Positions 1-7,700 of a DNA stretch of 64,000 nt are shown here, piece by piece (the first letter of the stretch is position 1; every line of letters begins with the position of its first letter). The translations under genes and the position numbers were made by a program. Below the pieces are notes generated by a model. That model saw nothing but the letters and a program-made list of their open reading frames with translations, ran no database searches and was not told the origin of the DNA. The DNA is from an uncultured Christensenellaceae bacterium (GTDB taxonomy: Bacteria; Bacillota; Clostridia; Christensenellales; Pumilibacteraceae), in assembly GCA_910587595.1 (NCBI GenBank), contig CAJULQ010000003.1, positions 26,730-90,729 on the forward strand, given 5' to 3'.

Positions 1-2
1 AA

Positions 3-914
3 TCTTATGAGAGGAACACTTGGATAACACAAGAGGGTGAGCATACTATTAAGCTATCGTCTAATAAGCAAAGTGCTGTTTTTACTTATACAATAGCACA
101 CAACTATGTAGAAGAATTTTTGGGAGCATCTTGTGAAACGGCGGGGTATTTGCTATATGAGTGTACGCAGTGCGGAGATTCCTATAAGGCTTATTCTTTG
201 GAAGAAATGGGGCATTATTATGTCGCTTCTACGGTTGCGCCCACTTGTACGAGCGGTGGATATACCGTATATACTTGCACACGTTGCGGAGATAGTTATA
301 CGGATAATTATACCCATCCGCTCGGTCATAACTATGAAGCCACATACCAACCCGCGACTTGTACCGACTATGGGAAAACGGTGTTCACTTGCCAAGTGTG
401 CGGAAGCGGTTACTACGAAACGGACGGAACATACCCAACGGGGCATAACTATAACAACGTGATTATAACCGCGCCGACTTGTACTGCAGACGGACTGCGC
501 CGGAGTACTTGTGAGAGTTGCGGACATACTTTCGATACAAAGATAAGCGCAAACGGGCATAACTACTCAATCACAGAAACAACTACGGCTAACGGCAAAA
601 CGACGAGGACTTATACTTGTTCTGATTGCGGACACAGCTATAAGCAAGAGCTTGGCGATCAGTACGAAGAAGTTACCAACTACGTTGAGTATCTGTTTGA
701 ACAGTATGAGCCGTATATGTGGTGGGTGCTTTTAGCTTCGGCAGGTGTGTGGAGTATTGTCATCGGCGTTATGATAGCGATAGCCCACAAGAACGAGGAC
801 AAAGAAAAGGCGCGTAAAATGCTAATCAACTATGTCATCGGCTTGGTGGTTATCGCAGTAATCGTCGTTGCTTGTCCGTTCCTTGTCAGAGGTATTGCGG
901 CGCTCGTAACATAA
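3..914 (+). CDS. Cysteine-repeat membrane protein of an integrative element (5' end outside window)
   Basis: The reading frame is open from the left edge, so the true start lies upstream; the first internal start codon is a TTG at 120. Five tandem units of about 38 residues are visible, each beginning with HNY/GHNY and carrying a single Cys followed by a CxxCG pair; the last unit lacks the first Cys. After a linker come two hydrophobic helices (about nt 717-786 and 822-911) separated by a short charged loop rich in Lys, Glu and Asp. That helix-loop-helix resembles TrbC/VirB2-like or Maff2-like small membrane proteins of Gram-positive conjugative elements. The repeats look like extracellular metal- or disulfide-stabilised modules. 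The adjacent TnpV and recombinase genes suggest it belongs to the transfer module of an ICE. Function is inferred, and the family is not firmly recognised. Confidence 0.6.
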   Translation, partial: SYERNTWITQEGEHTIKLSSNKQSAVFTYTIAHNYVEEFLGASCETAGYLLYECTQCGDSYKAYSLEEMGHYYVASTVAPTCTSGGYTVYTCTRCGDSYTDNYTHPLGHNYEATYQPATCTDYGKTVFTCQVCGSGYYETDGTYPTGHNYNNVIITAPTCTADGLRRSTCESCGHTFDTKISANGHNYSITETTTANGKTTRTYTCSDCGHSYKQELGDQYEEVTNYVEYLFEQYEPYMWWVLLASAGVWSIVIGVMIAIAHKNEDKEKARKMLINYVIGLVVIAVIVVACPFLVRGIAALVT

Positions 915-930
915 AGCAATTTTATCGGTA

Positions 931-957
931 TGGCTGCGCTCAAAATGGGCGTAGCCT
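931..957 (+). other. Stem-loop after the cysteine-repeat gene
   Basis: An 8-9 bp imperfect stem (GGCTGCGC paired with GGCGTAGCC, one wobble) follows the stop codon by about 17 nt. It lacks a downstream T-run, so it may be only a weak terminator or an mRNA 3' end structure. Confidence 0.35.
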
Positions 958-995
958 AATGCCGAAAAAATTTCAAAAAAATTTTCAAAAAAGGC

Positions 996-1035
996 TTGAC
1001 AAAACAAAAATAAAGTAGTATCGTATATATACGAT
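996..1035 (+). promoter_or_regulatory. Promoter with overlapping 16-bp palindromic operator
   Basis: TTGACA at 996-1001 is followed 17 bp later by TATCGT at 1019-1024. The perfect palindrome ATCGTATATATACGAT (1020-1035) covers the -10 region and the likely start site. A strong GGAGG (1040-1044) and ATG (1053) follow. The arrangement predicts repression of the downstream recombination module by a dimeric DNA-binding protein. Confidence 0.7.
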
Positions 1036-1052
1036 TTACGGAGGTAATCAAT

Positions 1053-1412
1053 ATGACGAAGCAAGAACAAGTAATTTTGAAGGCAGAGCAGGGGCAGGGG
1101 CTTACGGTAGAGGAAATAAAAATCTATCAGAAAGAGGTCAAACCCCAACAGCACGTTTACGGAAAATACGGTACTCTTAAAAAACTGTATCTCGAAAAAA
1201 GGGGTATTGATTGGACGATTGCCGATTTGCCCACTTACCTTCACGGCGTAGACAAACAAGCGGACGAGTTGCAAGAAGCTATGCGAGCAAGGCTTGAACA
1301 CGACGAGAGGTATAAGCGCACGGGCGATTTTGTGGAAGATTATCGCAGACAGACCAAAATACAAAGACTTATCGAAGAAGAAATCTTAAACGAAATCGTT
1401 TATGTAGCATAA
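1053..1412 (+). CDS. TnpV-like transposon-encoded protein
   Basis: 119 residues, starting at ATG after a strong GGAGG. The pattern GKYGTLKKLYLEKRG, then a GKL/YL-like segment (DLPTYLHGVDKQADEL), then a charged stretch ending EEILNEIVYV, matches the general layout of the TnpV family (PF14198). That family is known from Tn4451-type mobilisable elements and Clostridial ICEs; its biochemical role is unknown. The protein is soluble, helical and highly charged. It lies directly behind the palindromic operator and 10 nt before the next small gene, so the two are probably cotranscribed. The family call rests on remembered motif layout only. Confidence 0.65.
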   Translation: MTKQEQVILKAEQGQGLTVEEIKIYQKEVKPQQHVYGKYGTLKKLYLEKRGIDWTIADLPTYLHGVDKQADELQEAMRARLEHDERYKRTGDFVEDYRRQTKIQRLIEEEILNEIVYVA

Positions 1413-1422
1413 GGAGAAAACT

Positions 1423-1653
1423 ATGCCGCGAAGAAAAGAAGATACGCCGAGCCGCATCGTAAAGCGAACTTATGAAGAAAGACATAAGGACGAGCGAAAA
1501 GAAAAAAGTATAATGTTCGGAACAAGCATTGACCGTGAGTATGGCGAGGAAATAAATACGTTTCTGAAACAGCACGGCATAACAAAGGTGGAGCTGATTG
1601 TCGCAGGGTATCAAGCCTTGCAAAGTCAGTATGGCCCTAATAAAACAGAATAA
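1423..1653 (+). CDS. Small basic mobile-element protein
   Basis: 76 residues with an AAGGAG site just upstream. The N-terminus is strongly basic (Arg/Lys-rich), followed by a predicted helical segment. The last 20 or so residues (VELIVAGYQALQSQYGPNKT) closely resemble the tail of the next gene product (ELIGAGCKALLNEYGPKKTE), and the similarity continues at DNA level through the stop codon into the terminator. It may be a small DNA-binding accessory factor for the element. No known family was recognised. Confidence 0.6.
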   Translation: MPRRKEDTPSRIVKRTYEERHKDERKEKSIMFGTSIDREYGEEINTFLKQHGITKVELIVAGYQALQSQYGPNKTE

Positions 1654-1662
1654 CCAATCACG

Positions 1663-1688
1663 AAGCGAGGACTATGGCCCTCGCTTTT
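1663..1688 (+). terminator. Rho-independent terminator
   Basis: An 8-bp perfect stem, AAGCGAGG (1663-1670) with CCTCGCTT (1679-1686), encloses an 8-nt loop containing CTATGG and ends in a T-run. A related hairpin follows the next gene. Confidence 0.75.
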
Positions 1689-1735
1689 AGTTTTCATATA
1701 GGCAACTACTCAATTCAAGTATAGGAGAAAAGGAA

Positions 1736-2188
1736 ATGAAAAAAGTCGGTATTTACATTTATCGTGCGCGTGTCGATATTCCGAACATAATAGAAGCACA
1801 ATTACAGAAGTTACATGATTATGCAGTCGCGTCTGACGGTACTGTTGTAGAAAAATATATAGATATAGGTCGCTTTCAAAGCTATAAACGGCGTTCTGCG
1901 TTGCGGCGGTTAATAAGCGATTGTAAAGCGGGCAAGTTGGACGAGGTTTTGGTTTTGCGAGTCAGGCATTTGAGTCGGAAAGCAGAGGAGTTTTTGGATC
2001 TGTATAACCGAATTGCAGAGAATCATGTGGCACTGAATATTGTAGAAGAACCTATTAGCGAAGAATTAGTCAATCTCTTACAAATCATAGGCGTTTTGAA
2101 AGAGAAAGGTAAATTAAAAAAAGAGGAACTCATTGGTGCAGGGTGCAAGGCTCTGTTGAATGAGTATGGCCCGAAAAAAACCGAATAA
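1736..2188 (+). CDS. Resolvase-like protein lacking the catalytic serine
   Basis: 150 residues, with AGGAGAAAAGG before the ATG. Residues 1-105 follow the N-terminal resolvase fold of serine recombinases: a starting strand GIYIY, then EAQLQKLHDYA, the YIDIG strand, a GKLDEVLVLRV strand and the LSR motif. The nucleophile position is changed: where recombinases have RVS, this protein has RVD (residues 12-14), and there is no serine before about residue 33. It also has no recombinase (PF07508) or zinc-ribbon part. It is therefore probably not a working recombinase and may be a regulator or recombination directionality partner. The C-terminal tail is shared with the preceding small protein. Confidence 0.7.
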   Translation: MKKVGIYIYRARVDIPNIIEAQLQKLHDYAVASDGTVVEKYIDIGRFQSYKRRSALRRLISDCKAGKLDEVLVLRVRHLSRKAEEFLDLYNRIAENHVALNIVEEPISEELVNLLQIIGVLKEKGKLKKEELIGAGCKALLNEYGPKKTE

Positions 2189-2196
2189 AAGAGTAT

Positions 2197-2227
2197 AAGA
2201 GCGAGAGCGTATGGCCCTCGCTCTTGC
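2197..2227 (+). terminator. Rho-independent terminator, paralogous to the one at 1663
   Basis: A 9-bp perfect stem (AAGAGCGAG at 2197-2205 with CTCGCTCTT at 2217-2225) has a loop that again contains TATGGCC. The T-run is short and interrupted. Sequence similarity to the first terminator suggests an ancestral duplication of gene end plus terminator. Confidence 0.65.
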
Positions 2228-2340
2228 ATTTATTTATCATTAAATATTGCCTAACGGCATGACGAAGAAAGACGAACATCGAAAGGTGTAATCGTATCGG
2301 AGTTATGCCGGTTGCGCTTACATCTTTCAAAGGAGGGAAT

Positions 2341-2505
2341 TTGATAAGCGCAGAGCAAAAGCAAGAGAACTTAATTATATATCTGTTGGCGAGAGATATA
2401 TTGAAAAGATTATACGCCAAACAAGCGGTTAGTTTGGAAGTGTTGGAACGGCTAAACCGTAAAAATGCAGAGCAAATGGGATGCTCGGTGTCATCAATCG
2501 TATAG
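2341..2505 (+). CDS. Small helical protein preceding the recombinase operon
   Basis: 54 residues if started at TTG 2341, chosen because AGGAGG sits 4 nt upstream; an in-frame ATG at 2305 has no such site. The sequence is a helical pair: a Gln/Glu-rich start, LLARDILKRLYAKQAVS, then LEVLERLNRKNAEQ. Short proteins of this layout often precede serine recombinase genes in Clostridial elements and resemble SHOCT-like helical hairpins. The end of the gene lies 10 nt before the GTG of the first recombinase, so they are probably translated from one mRNA. The function is unknown; the family assignment is tentative. Confidence 0.55.
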   Translation: MISAEQKQENLIIYLLARDILKRLYAKQAVSLEVLERLNRKNAEQMGCSVSSIV

Positions 2506-2515
2506 GAGTAGCAAA

Positions 2516-4072
2516 GTGGAGAATACGGCAAAACAAGTCATAATAATAAACCCTACGAAAAAAGACGAGAAAAAGATAAGGGTTGCGGCGTATTGCCGTG
2601 TAAGTACAGATTCGCAAGATCAGGTTAATTCCTTCTTTGCGCAAGTAAGATATTATACCGACTATATACGTCATAACGACAAAATGACGCTTGTAGATAT
2701 TTATGCGGACGAGGGTATAACGGGTACAGAAGTAGATAAGCGCGATGAGTTTAAGCGTATGATGAAAGACGCGAAAAATCGGAAGATAGACCGCGTTGTC
2801 GTAAAAAGTTTTACGCGCTTTGCTCGAAATTCGCTTGAATGTTTAGAGTCTATCAGAGCGTTAAAGTCCTACGGTGCGAGCGTATATTTTGAGAATGACC
2901 ATATTGATACATCCATACATAACTCTGAAATGATAATTTACATTAAGAGTGCGTTTGCGCAAAATGAAGCTATGTCGGCTTCACGGCGTATGGCGTTATC
3001 CACTCGTATGCGAATGGAAGACGGAACATTTGTTACGCCTAACGTGCCGTATGGTTACAGACTTGAAAACGGCGAGCTTGTAATTGTGGAAGAAGAAGCA
3101 GCACGAATACGCAAAGTGTTTGAGCTGTATTTATCGGGTATGGGTGCGAACAATATAGTAAAAGAAATGCGCCGAACCGAACAAGGGAATATGCGATGGA
3201 CGATGAGCGGAATTAAATATATGCTTAACAATGAACGGTATGTTGGTGATATGCTCATGCAAAAATTCTACACACCGCAAATACTACCGCTTCGTTCACG
3301 TCCGAATAAAGGTGCTTTGCCAATGTATTATGCAAAGGATACACATGAGCCTATTATTACGAGGGAAATGTTTGATTCGGTAAAGAAAGTAAAGGCCGAG
3401 CGCGATGAGCGATATACAACCGTTCATTCAGGCAAAAAGGAGTTTTTGCAAGGGAAACTTAAATGCAGATGCTGTAATCGCAATTATAGAAAAAGATTTT
3501 TGCAAACACAGGAAATGGTTTGGCTATGTAATAACAAGGGTACTGTCGATGGTGTTAATAAATGCAATTCGATTATCTATACCGACTTTGAAATAAAGTC
3601 CGCATTTGTGCAAATGTATAATACCTTGAAGCAAAACGAAAAAGTGATTATCGACGAAACGATTGCGCAGCTTAATACATTGAAGGTTAAGGTAAATGCA
3701 GGGAATGACGAAATCGCCGTAATAGATAACGAGATAGCGTCGTTAGCAGATCAGAATAAAGTGTATGCGGAACTATATGCGAGCGGTATAATCGACGAAG
3801 TTACCTATCTCGGAAAAACTGACAAATATAAGAATCGCATGACGGAATTGCGCTGTCGCAGATTAAAACTCATAAACGAGGACGAGGAAGAATTATGTAT
3901 TGAGAATTTACGAGAGTTAAAACGCTTTCTTGCCAACAGTATGGATTTTATGACTGAAATGGATGAGGGTGTATTCTCGCGTATTGTCAAAACCGTGTAT
4001 GCAGAAGATGACGGAGCGCTTACGTTTAGATTAAAATGTGATTTAGAATTGAAGATATATGTGCGGAGGTAA
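2516..4072 (+). CDS. Large serine recombinase 1
   Basis: 518 residues. The GTG at 2516 is preferred over an upstream in-frame ATG (2465) because AGGAG ends 7 nt before it and the ATG lies inside the preceding gene. Domains in order: resolvase catalytic domain (about residues 20-165) with the nucleophile Ser30 in AAYCRVSTDS and the Arg-containing SFTRFARN motif; recombinase domain (PF07508, about 180-290); zinc ribbon with paired cysteines (LKCRCCNRNY and a later WLCNN/KCN pair); a C-terminal coiled coil. This is the normal layout of phage-type and ICE-type integrases that join attP and attB without host tRNA involvement. It starts a three-recombinase operon, with only 2 nt to the next gene. 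Confidence 0.92.
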   Translation: MENTAKQVIIINPTKKDEKKIRVAAYCRVSTDSQDQVNSFFAQVRYYTDYIRHNDKMTLVDIYADEGITGTEVDKRDEFKRMMKDAKNRKIDRVVVKSFTRFARNSLECLESIRALKSYGASVYFENDHIDTSIHNSEMIIYIKSAFAQNEAMSASRRMALSTRMRMEDGTFVTPNVPYGYRLENGELVIVEEEAARIRKVFELYLSGMGANNIVKEMRRTEQGNMRWTMSGIKYMLNNERYVGDMLMQKFYTPQILPLRSRPNKGALPMYYAKDTHEPIITREMFDSVKKVKAERDERYTTVHSGKKEFLQGKLKCRCCNRNYRKRFLQTQEMVWLCNNKGTVDGVNKCNSIIYTDFEIKSAFVQMYNTLKQNEKVIIDETIAQLNTLKVKVNAGNDEIAVIDNEIASLADQNKVYAELYASGIIDEVTYLGKTDKYKNRMTELRCRRLKLINEDEEELCIENLRELKRFLANSMDFMTEMDEGVFSRIVKTVYAEDDGALTFRLKCDLELKIYVRR

Positions 4073-4074
4073 TT

Positions 4075-4950
4075 ATGGCAAATCGAATGATTAGTTACGG
4101 ATACGGAATTGAAAACGGCATGATAGTCATTATTCCGAGTGAAGCCGAAGTAGTAAAAGAGATATTCAATGCCTATTTGAACGGGAAAATTCTCAAAGAA
4201 ATAGCCATAGATTTATCCGAACGTGGAGTAATCTTTTTTGAGGGAAGAAGCGAGTGGAATAAGAATACCGTTGTGCGCATTATCCAAAACAACAAGTACA
4301 TAGGCGAGAACAATTATCCTGCGATAATTGACAGTGAAACTTTCGAGAAAGTCAATAGTCAAAAGGAAGCAAAGGGACACAAAAAAGAAAAACAGCCTGA
4401 AATCATAGAATATCTAAAAGGTGTTGTATATTGCGGTGAGTGCAGTAGATTGTTACACCGCAGAGTTACTTGGGGAATACGCGAAAAGTGGTATTGCGAG
4501 GGCGGCTGTAAATGCGAGAAGTATATTGACGATAATTTTATTTTTTGTGGTGTACGGAAAGTGTTGTGTGCTGTAAAAGATAATTCACAATTACTGAACG
4601 CGAGCGAAGATAAGCCGACTTATATAAAAACGCAGGAGATTATGCGTTATATGAATGAAATAGGCAGATACATCAACGAGCGGACGCCGAACTTTAATAC
4701 AGGTAAAAAGCTGATAATGGAATGTGCATCGTTAAAGTTTGCGGCTTGTAGATATAACAGTAAGAATACTGTTGCCGAGTATATTGCCGAGCAGCTAACG
4801 CAAGAGCAGGAATATTTGCAGAAAGGCTTTCTACGAAAAATCATAGAAAGAATAATCGTGAAAGCCGACGGTAATATTGTTGTTCGATTTATAGGCGGCG
4901 TAGAAGTGTCCGAAAACGGTATTGGAGGTAATTGTGGAAGCGCAAGCTAA
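4075..4950 (+). CDS. Recombinase-domain protein without catalytic domain
   Basis: 291 residues. It begins directly in the recombinase domain (NRMISYGYGIENG..., equivalent to residue 180 of its neighbours), continues through a zinc ribbon (VVYCGECSRLLHRRV, then CEGGCKC), and ends in a helical stretch and a beta tail. The serine catalytic domain is entirely absent, and the gene starts with its own GGAGG-preceded ATG two bases after the upstream stop, so it looks like a designed short protein rather than a decayed one. It probably supplies DNA-binding specificity or bridges synapsis for the flanking recombinases. Its end overlaps the next gene by 17 nt. Confidence 0.82.
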   Translation: MANRMISYGYGIENGMIVIIPSEAEVVKEIFNAYLNGKILKEIAIDLSERGVIFFEGRSEWNKNTVVRIIQNNKYIGENNYPAIIDSETFEKVNSQKEAKGHKKEKQPEIIEYLKGVVYCGECSRLLHRRVTWGIREKWYCEGGCKCEKYIDDNFIFCGVRKVLCAVKDNSQLLNASEDKPTYIKTQEIMRYMNEIGRYINERTPNFNTGKKLIMECASLKFAACRYNSKNTVAEYIAEQLTQEQEYLQKGFLRKIIERIIVKADGNIVVRFIGGVEVSENGIGGNCGSAS

Positions 4951-6568
4951 AAAGATAGTAACAAAGATAGAAGCGAATCCGTTGCTTGTAAAGCATAATG
5001 ACGAGAACGCTTTACTGCGTGTTGCCGCATATTGCCGTGTGAGTACGGACAGCGATGATCAGATTGAAAGTTATAAGGCACAGGTAGCACACTATTCGGA
5101 AGCAATAGCAAAAAATCCCAAGTGGCGATTTGTAGATATTTATGCTGATGAGGGTATCACGGGAACTTTGGCACGAAAACGCCCGAACTTTTTGCGAATG
5201 ATTCGCGATTGCGACAAGGGAAAAATAGACCTGATACTTACAAAGTCTGTTGCGCGTTTTGCTCGTAATACGGTTGATAGTTTGAATTATGTTCGTAGAC
5301 TTAAAGCACAGGGGATAGGTGTTTACTTTGAAGAACAAAATCTTGATTCGTTAAAAGCAGACAGCGAAATGCTTTTGGGTTTCCATAGTGTTATGGCGCA
5401 AGCCGAAAGCGAGAATATAAGCGCCAATGTACGGTGGGGTATAACGCAAAGAATGAAGTCCGGCACGTTTGCTTTTCGATATAATATATTAGGTTATAGG
5501 AAAGGAGCGGACGGACAGCCCGAAATAGTCCACGAAGAAGCCGAACACATACAGATGATTTATAGAATGTATCTTGACGGTAGTAGCCTTGACCAAATAA
5601 AAGCGTACTTGGAGCAGAATAAGATTTTAACGGCGCAAGGTAAGTGTATATGGAGCAAGCAAATCATACAAAATATTCTGACCAATGAGCGGTATTGCGG
5701 AGATATGCTTTTGCAAAAGACTTTCACCGAAAACCCCATAACTAAAAAGGTAAAAAAGAATCATGGAGAAATGGCAAAATATCTTATATCAAATAATCAC
5801 CCCGCGATTATTGACAGAGATACATATAAGTTGGTGCAAATGGAAGTTGCACGGCGCGGAAGCAAACGCAAGACCGCAGATAAAACAATCACTGAGCAGG
5901 GAAAATACAGCGGTAAATATGCGCTGACCGAATTGCTTGTGTGCGGAGAGTGTGGCAGTCCGTATCGAAGAATAACATGGACGAAAAACGGCAAGAGCAG
6001 ACGAGTATGGCGGTGTTTAAGTAGAGTGGAACATGGTAAGCAATATTGCTCGCATTCGATAAGTGTTGACGAAGAAAAAATACAAAGAGCTATCTGTCGG
6101 GCATTGAATAAAGTAGTCAAGCATAAACAGGGAGCAATGGACTTGATTATGTCGAACTTGTCTTATGCGGTTACAGGTGATGATGATGTGCTATACATAT
6201 CTTCAATAGAAAGCAAATTGAAAGACCTTGACGAAGAAATGGATAAGACGGTTAAATTGAGCCAAGAGAGTCAGGGAGATCCGATTCGTTTCCGTAATAT
6301 GATAAGCCAACTTTGTCAACAAATGACAGCATTGCGGCAGGAGCTTGAGCTGACAAAAGCCAAGTTGGAAACTAATGAAAAGGTTAGCGCAGAGATAGAA
6401 CGTATAAAGGAAACGCTATCCGATGAAGCTGTTAAGTTTAACGAATATGATGAGGTTACTGTACGCAGACTCGTTGAGTATATACGGGTAATGGCAGACG
6501 GAAAAATAGTAGTAATACTGAAAGGTGGAATGTCAGTAGAAGAAGTCATTGAAGAAAAGTCCAAGTGA
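4934..6568 (+). CDS. Large serine recombinase 2
   Basis: 544 residues. GTG 4934 is favoured because GGAGG at 4924-4928 lies 5 nt before it; an in-frame TTG at 4922 precedes that site. The catalytic domain carries Ser37 in AAYCRVSTDS and the SVARFARN arginine motif. It is followed by a recombinase domain (about 185-300), a zinc ribbon (LLVCGECGSPYRR, then WRCLSRVEHGKQYC), and a long C-terminal coiled coil. It overlaps the end of the catalytic-domain-less gene, indicating translational coupling. As the last gene of the element, it places an attachment site just downstream, probably within 6,570-6,830, although no duplicated core could be recognised in this window. Confidence 0.93.
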   Translation: MEAQAKKIVTKIEANPLLVKHNDENALLRVAAYCRVSTDSDDQIESYKAQVAHYSEAIAKNPKWRFVDIYADEGITGTLARKRPNFLRMIRDCDKGKIDLILTKSVARFARNTVDSLNYVRRLKAQGIGVYFEEQNLDSLKADSEMLLGFHSVMAQAESENISANVRWGITQRMKSGTFAFRYNILGYRKGADGQPEIVHEEAEHIQMIYRMYLDGSSLDQIKAYLEQNKILTAQGKCIWSKQIIQNILTNERYCGDMLLQKTFTENPITKKVKKNHGEMAKYLISNNHPAIIDRDTYKLVQMEVARRGSKRKTADKTITEQGKYSGKYALTELLVCGECGSPYRRITWTKNGKSRRVWRCLSRVEHGKQYCSHSISVDEEKIQRAICRALNKVVKHKQGAMDLIMSNLSYAVTGDDDVLYISSIESKLKDLDEEMDKTVKLSQESQGDPIRFRNMISQLCQQMTALRQELELTKAKLETNEKVSAEIERIKETLSDEAVKFNEYDEVTVRRLVEYIRVMADGKIVVILKGGMSVEEVIEEKSK

Positions 6569-6585
6569 ATTGCTCGGACTTTTTT
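6555..6585 (+). terminator. Terminator of the recombinase operon
   Basis: An 8-bp perfect stem, AAAAGTCC (6555-6562) and GGACTTTT (6576-6583), overlaps the stop codon region of the last recombinase and continues into a T-run. Confidence 0.8.
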
Positions 6586-6712
6586 GCTATGAAACGATTG
6601 TAAAAAACTTTCTAATGTGCTATTATATCGATAGGGAATGAAAAAGCCCCTAAATTACGCATTTTTTGGCGAAAAGCGAGGGCAGTATTTTCGTCCTATA
6701 AAGACAAAACAG

Positions 6713-6742
6713 AAAAAACCGCTCGAAATTCGGGCGGTTTTT
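6713..6742. terminator. Bidirectional hairpin in the element-chromosome junction region
   Basis: AAAAAACCGC (6713-6722) pairs with GCGGTTTTT (6734-6742), with inner CG pairs around a small loop. A-run and T-run on opposite sides make it usable from either strand. The rest of 6,586-6,829 contains no convincing gene; this stretch is the best place to look for the right attachment site. Confidence 0.6.
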
Positions 6743-6829
6743 CTTATAAAGCCACTGCTTTGTAAAATTTTTATGTAATCGAAAAACGGGGAAGAGCCTT
6801 TGCCGGTATTTCGGTGAGGAGATGCGAAA

Positions 6830-7396
6830 ATGTCGCAAACAAATATTAAAATAACAATATTAAAGGATACGCTCCGTGTTCCGCTTGATGCGCAAGCGTT
6901 GCAAAATGCGATTTTTGTGGAAAGCGGGAATGAACACTATGTTCTTTCGCAAATAACCGTAAGCGGCAAATACGACCGCGAATATACGGTTGCTTCTTAT
7001 TTTCTGCCGCTAGATGAATTCAGAGTGCTTTTAGACGGAGATTTGTTGATTTTTTGTTTGTTCCATGAACTTGTCGTGATCGACTTGGCAAAAGACAAAC
7101 TGATAAAATCGATTGCCTTTGACGGTTACGAGTTGCTTCGTATCATAAAATTCAAATCGGGATATTTTTTGCACGGAGAAGCGGAAAACCGCTTTTTGGA
7201 TAAACATTTCAAAACGGTTTGGGAGGCGGGCGCAGTGGACATTTTTGCAAATTCCAAGGCAGAGAAAGATCTCGAGATATACGACGATTTCATTACGGTT
7301 TTTGATTGGTGCGGGTATAAACACGTTTATGACGAAGTGGGAGAAGTGGGATTTTCTACATACTATCCCGAATATAATTGTAACGAGGAAGAATAG
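6830..7396 (+). CDS. Hypothetical protein, possible immunity-type protein
   Basis: 188 residues. GAGGAG at 6816-6821 precedes the ATG. The protein has no signal peptide or membrane helix. It is acidic and rich in beta-strand patterns with repeating aromatic and hydrophobic residues, as in small single-domain proteins; a WCGY segment lies near the end and the terminus is acidic (NEEE). No family was recognised. It sits upstream of a fragment with the look of a polymorphic-toxin tip and before another small soluble protein, which fits a toxin-immunity remnant region. That role is inferred from context only. Confidence 0.65.
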   Translation: MSQTNIKITILKDTLRVPLDAQALQNAIFVESGNEHYVLSQITVSGKYDREYTVASYFLPLDEFRVLLDGDLLIFCLFHELVVIDLAKDKLIKSIAFDGYELLRIIKFKSGYFLHGEAENRFLDKHFKTVWEAGAVDIFANSKAEKDLEIYDDFITVFDWCGYKHVYDEVGEVGFSTYYPEYNCNEEE

Positions 7397-7426
7397 AATT
7401 TGTAAAAAAGTTGCTCCTTATCCGTG

Positions 7427-7449
7427 TTGTTGACAAAAGCAGTCAACAA
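7427..7449. other. Stem-loop between two accessory genes
   Basis: TTGTTGAC (7427-7434) pairs perfectly with GTCAACAA (7442-7449) around a 7-nt loop. There is no T-run, so it may be an operator or an mRNA-processing structure rather than a terminator. Confidence 0.4.
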
Positions 7450-7458
7450 TAATATGTA

Positions 7459-7699
7459 ATGGATACGGATTGGTTAATATCCGAATATATCAGACAAGGC
7501 AAAGAAAAATACGAACGCGGAAAATTTTCGTTGCATACGTTGGACGATTACGGACAGCGCATCAATATAATAACAGCGCATCAATATAATAATAGAATTG
7601 CCGAGAAAAGACAAAATAGGCACGGTGACGCTGACGTCGGGTTGGATGGTGTATCCGAACGGCGTGATAAAATTGGTAACGGCATATGGAGATAATTAG
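7459..7699 (+). pseudogene. Frameshifted fragment resembling a polymorphic toxin C-terminus
   Basis: As it stands the ATG frame reads 78 codons to 7695 and turns into low-complexity, Arg/Asp-rich sequence after residue 40. Removing one copy of the 19-bp tandem duplication at 7554-7591 restores a frame ending at TAG 7697-7699. The restored end contains TLTSGWMVYPNG followed by VIKLVTAYGDN. Strand-rich ends of this kind (a Trp, then P-x-G, then a LxTAY-type strand) are typical of DUF6883-like or filamentous-haemagglutinin tip domains. The N-terminus is too short for a whole toxin, so it is probably a decayed orphan tip left from a polymorphic toxin locus. The domain name is from memory of the pattern. 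Confidence 0.55.
7554..7591. repeat. Exact 19-bp tandem duplication
   Basis: The 19-mer at 7554-7572 (ACAGCGCATCAATATAATA) is repeated without change at 7573-7591. Because 19 is not a multiple of three it shifts the reading frame of the gene that contains it. Loss of one copy by slippage would restore the frame. Confidence 0.95.
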
Positions 7700-7700
7700 T

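Noticed and set aside
6586..6829. tRNA gene as integration target
   Set aside because: No cloverleaf could be drawn, and large serine recombinases do not usually use tRNA genes.
6650..6838. Minus-strand ORF of 62 codons before the accessory genes
   Set aside because: No ribosome site, reads through a hairpin, and has no family-like features.
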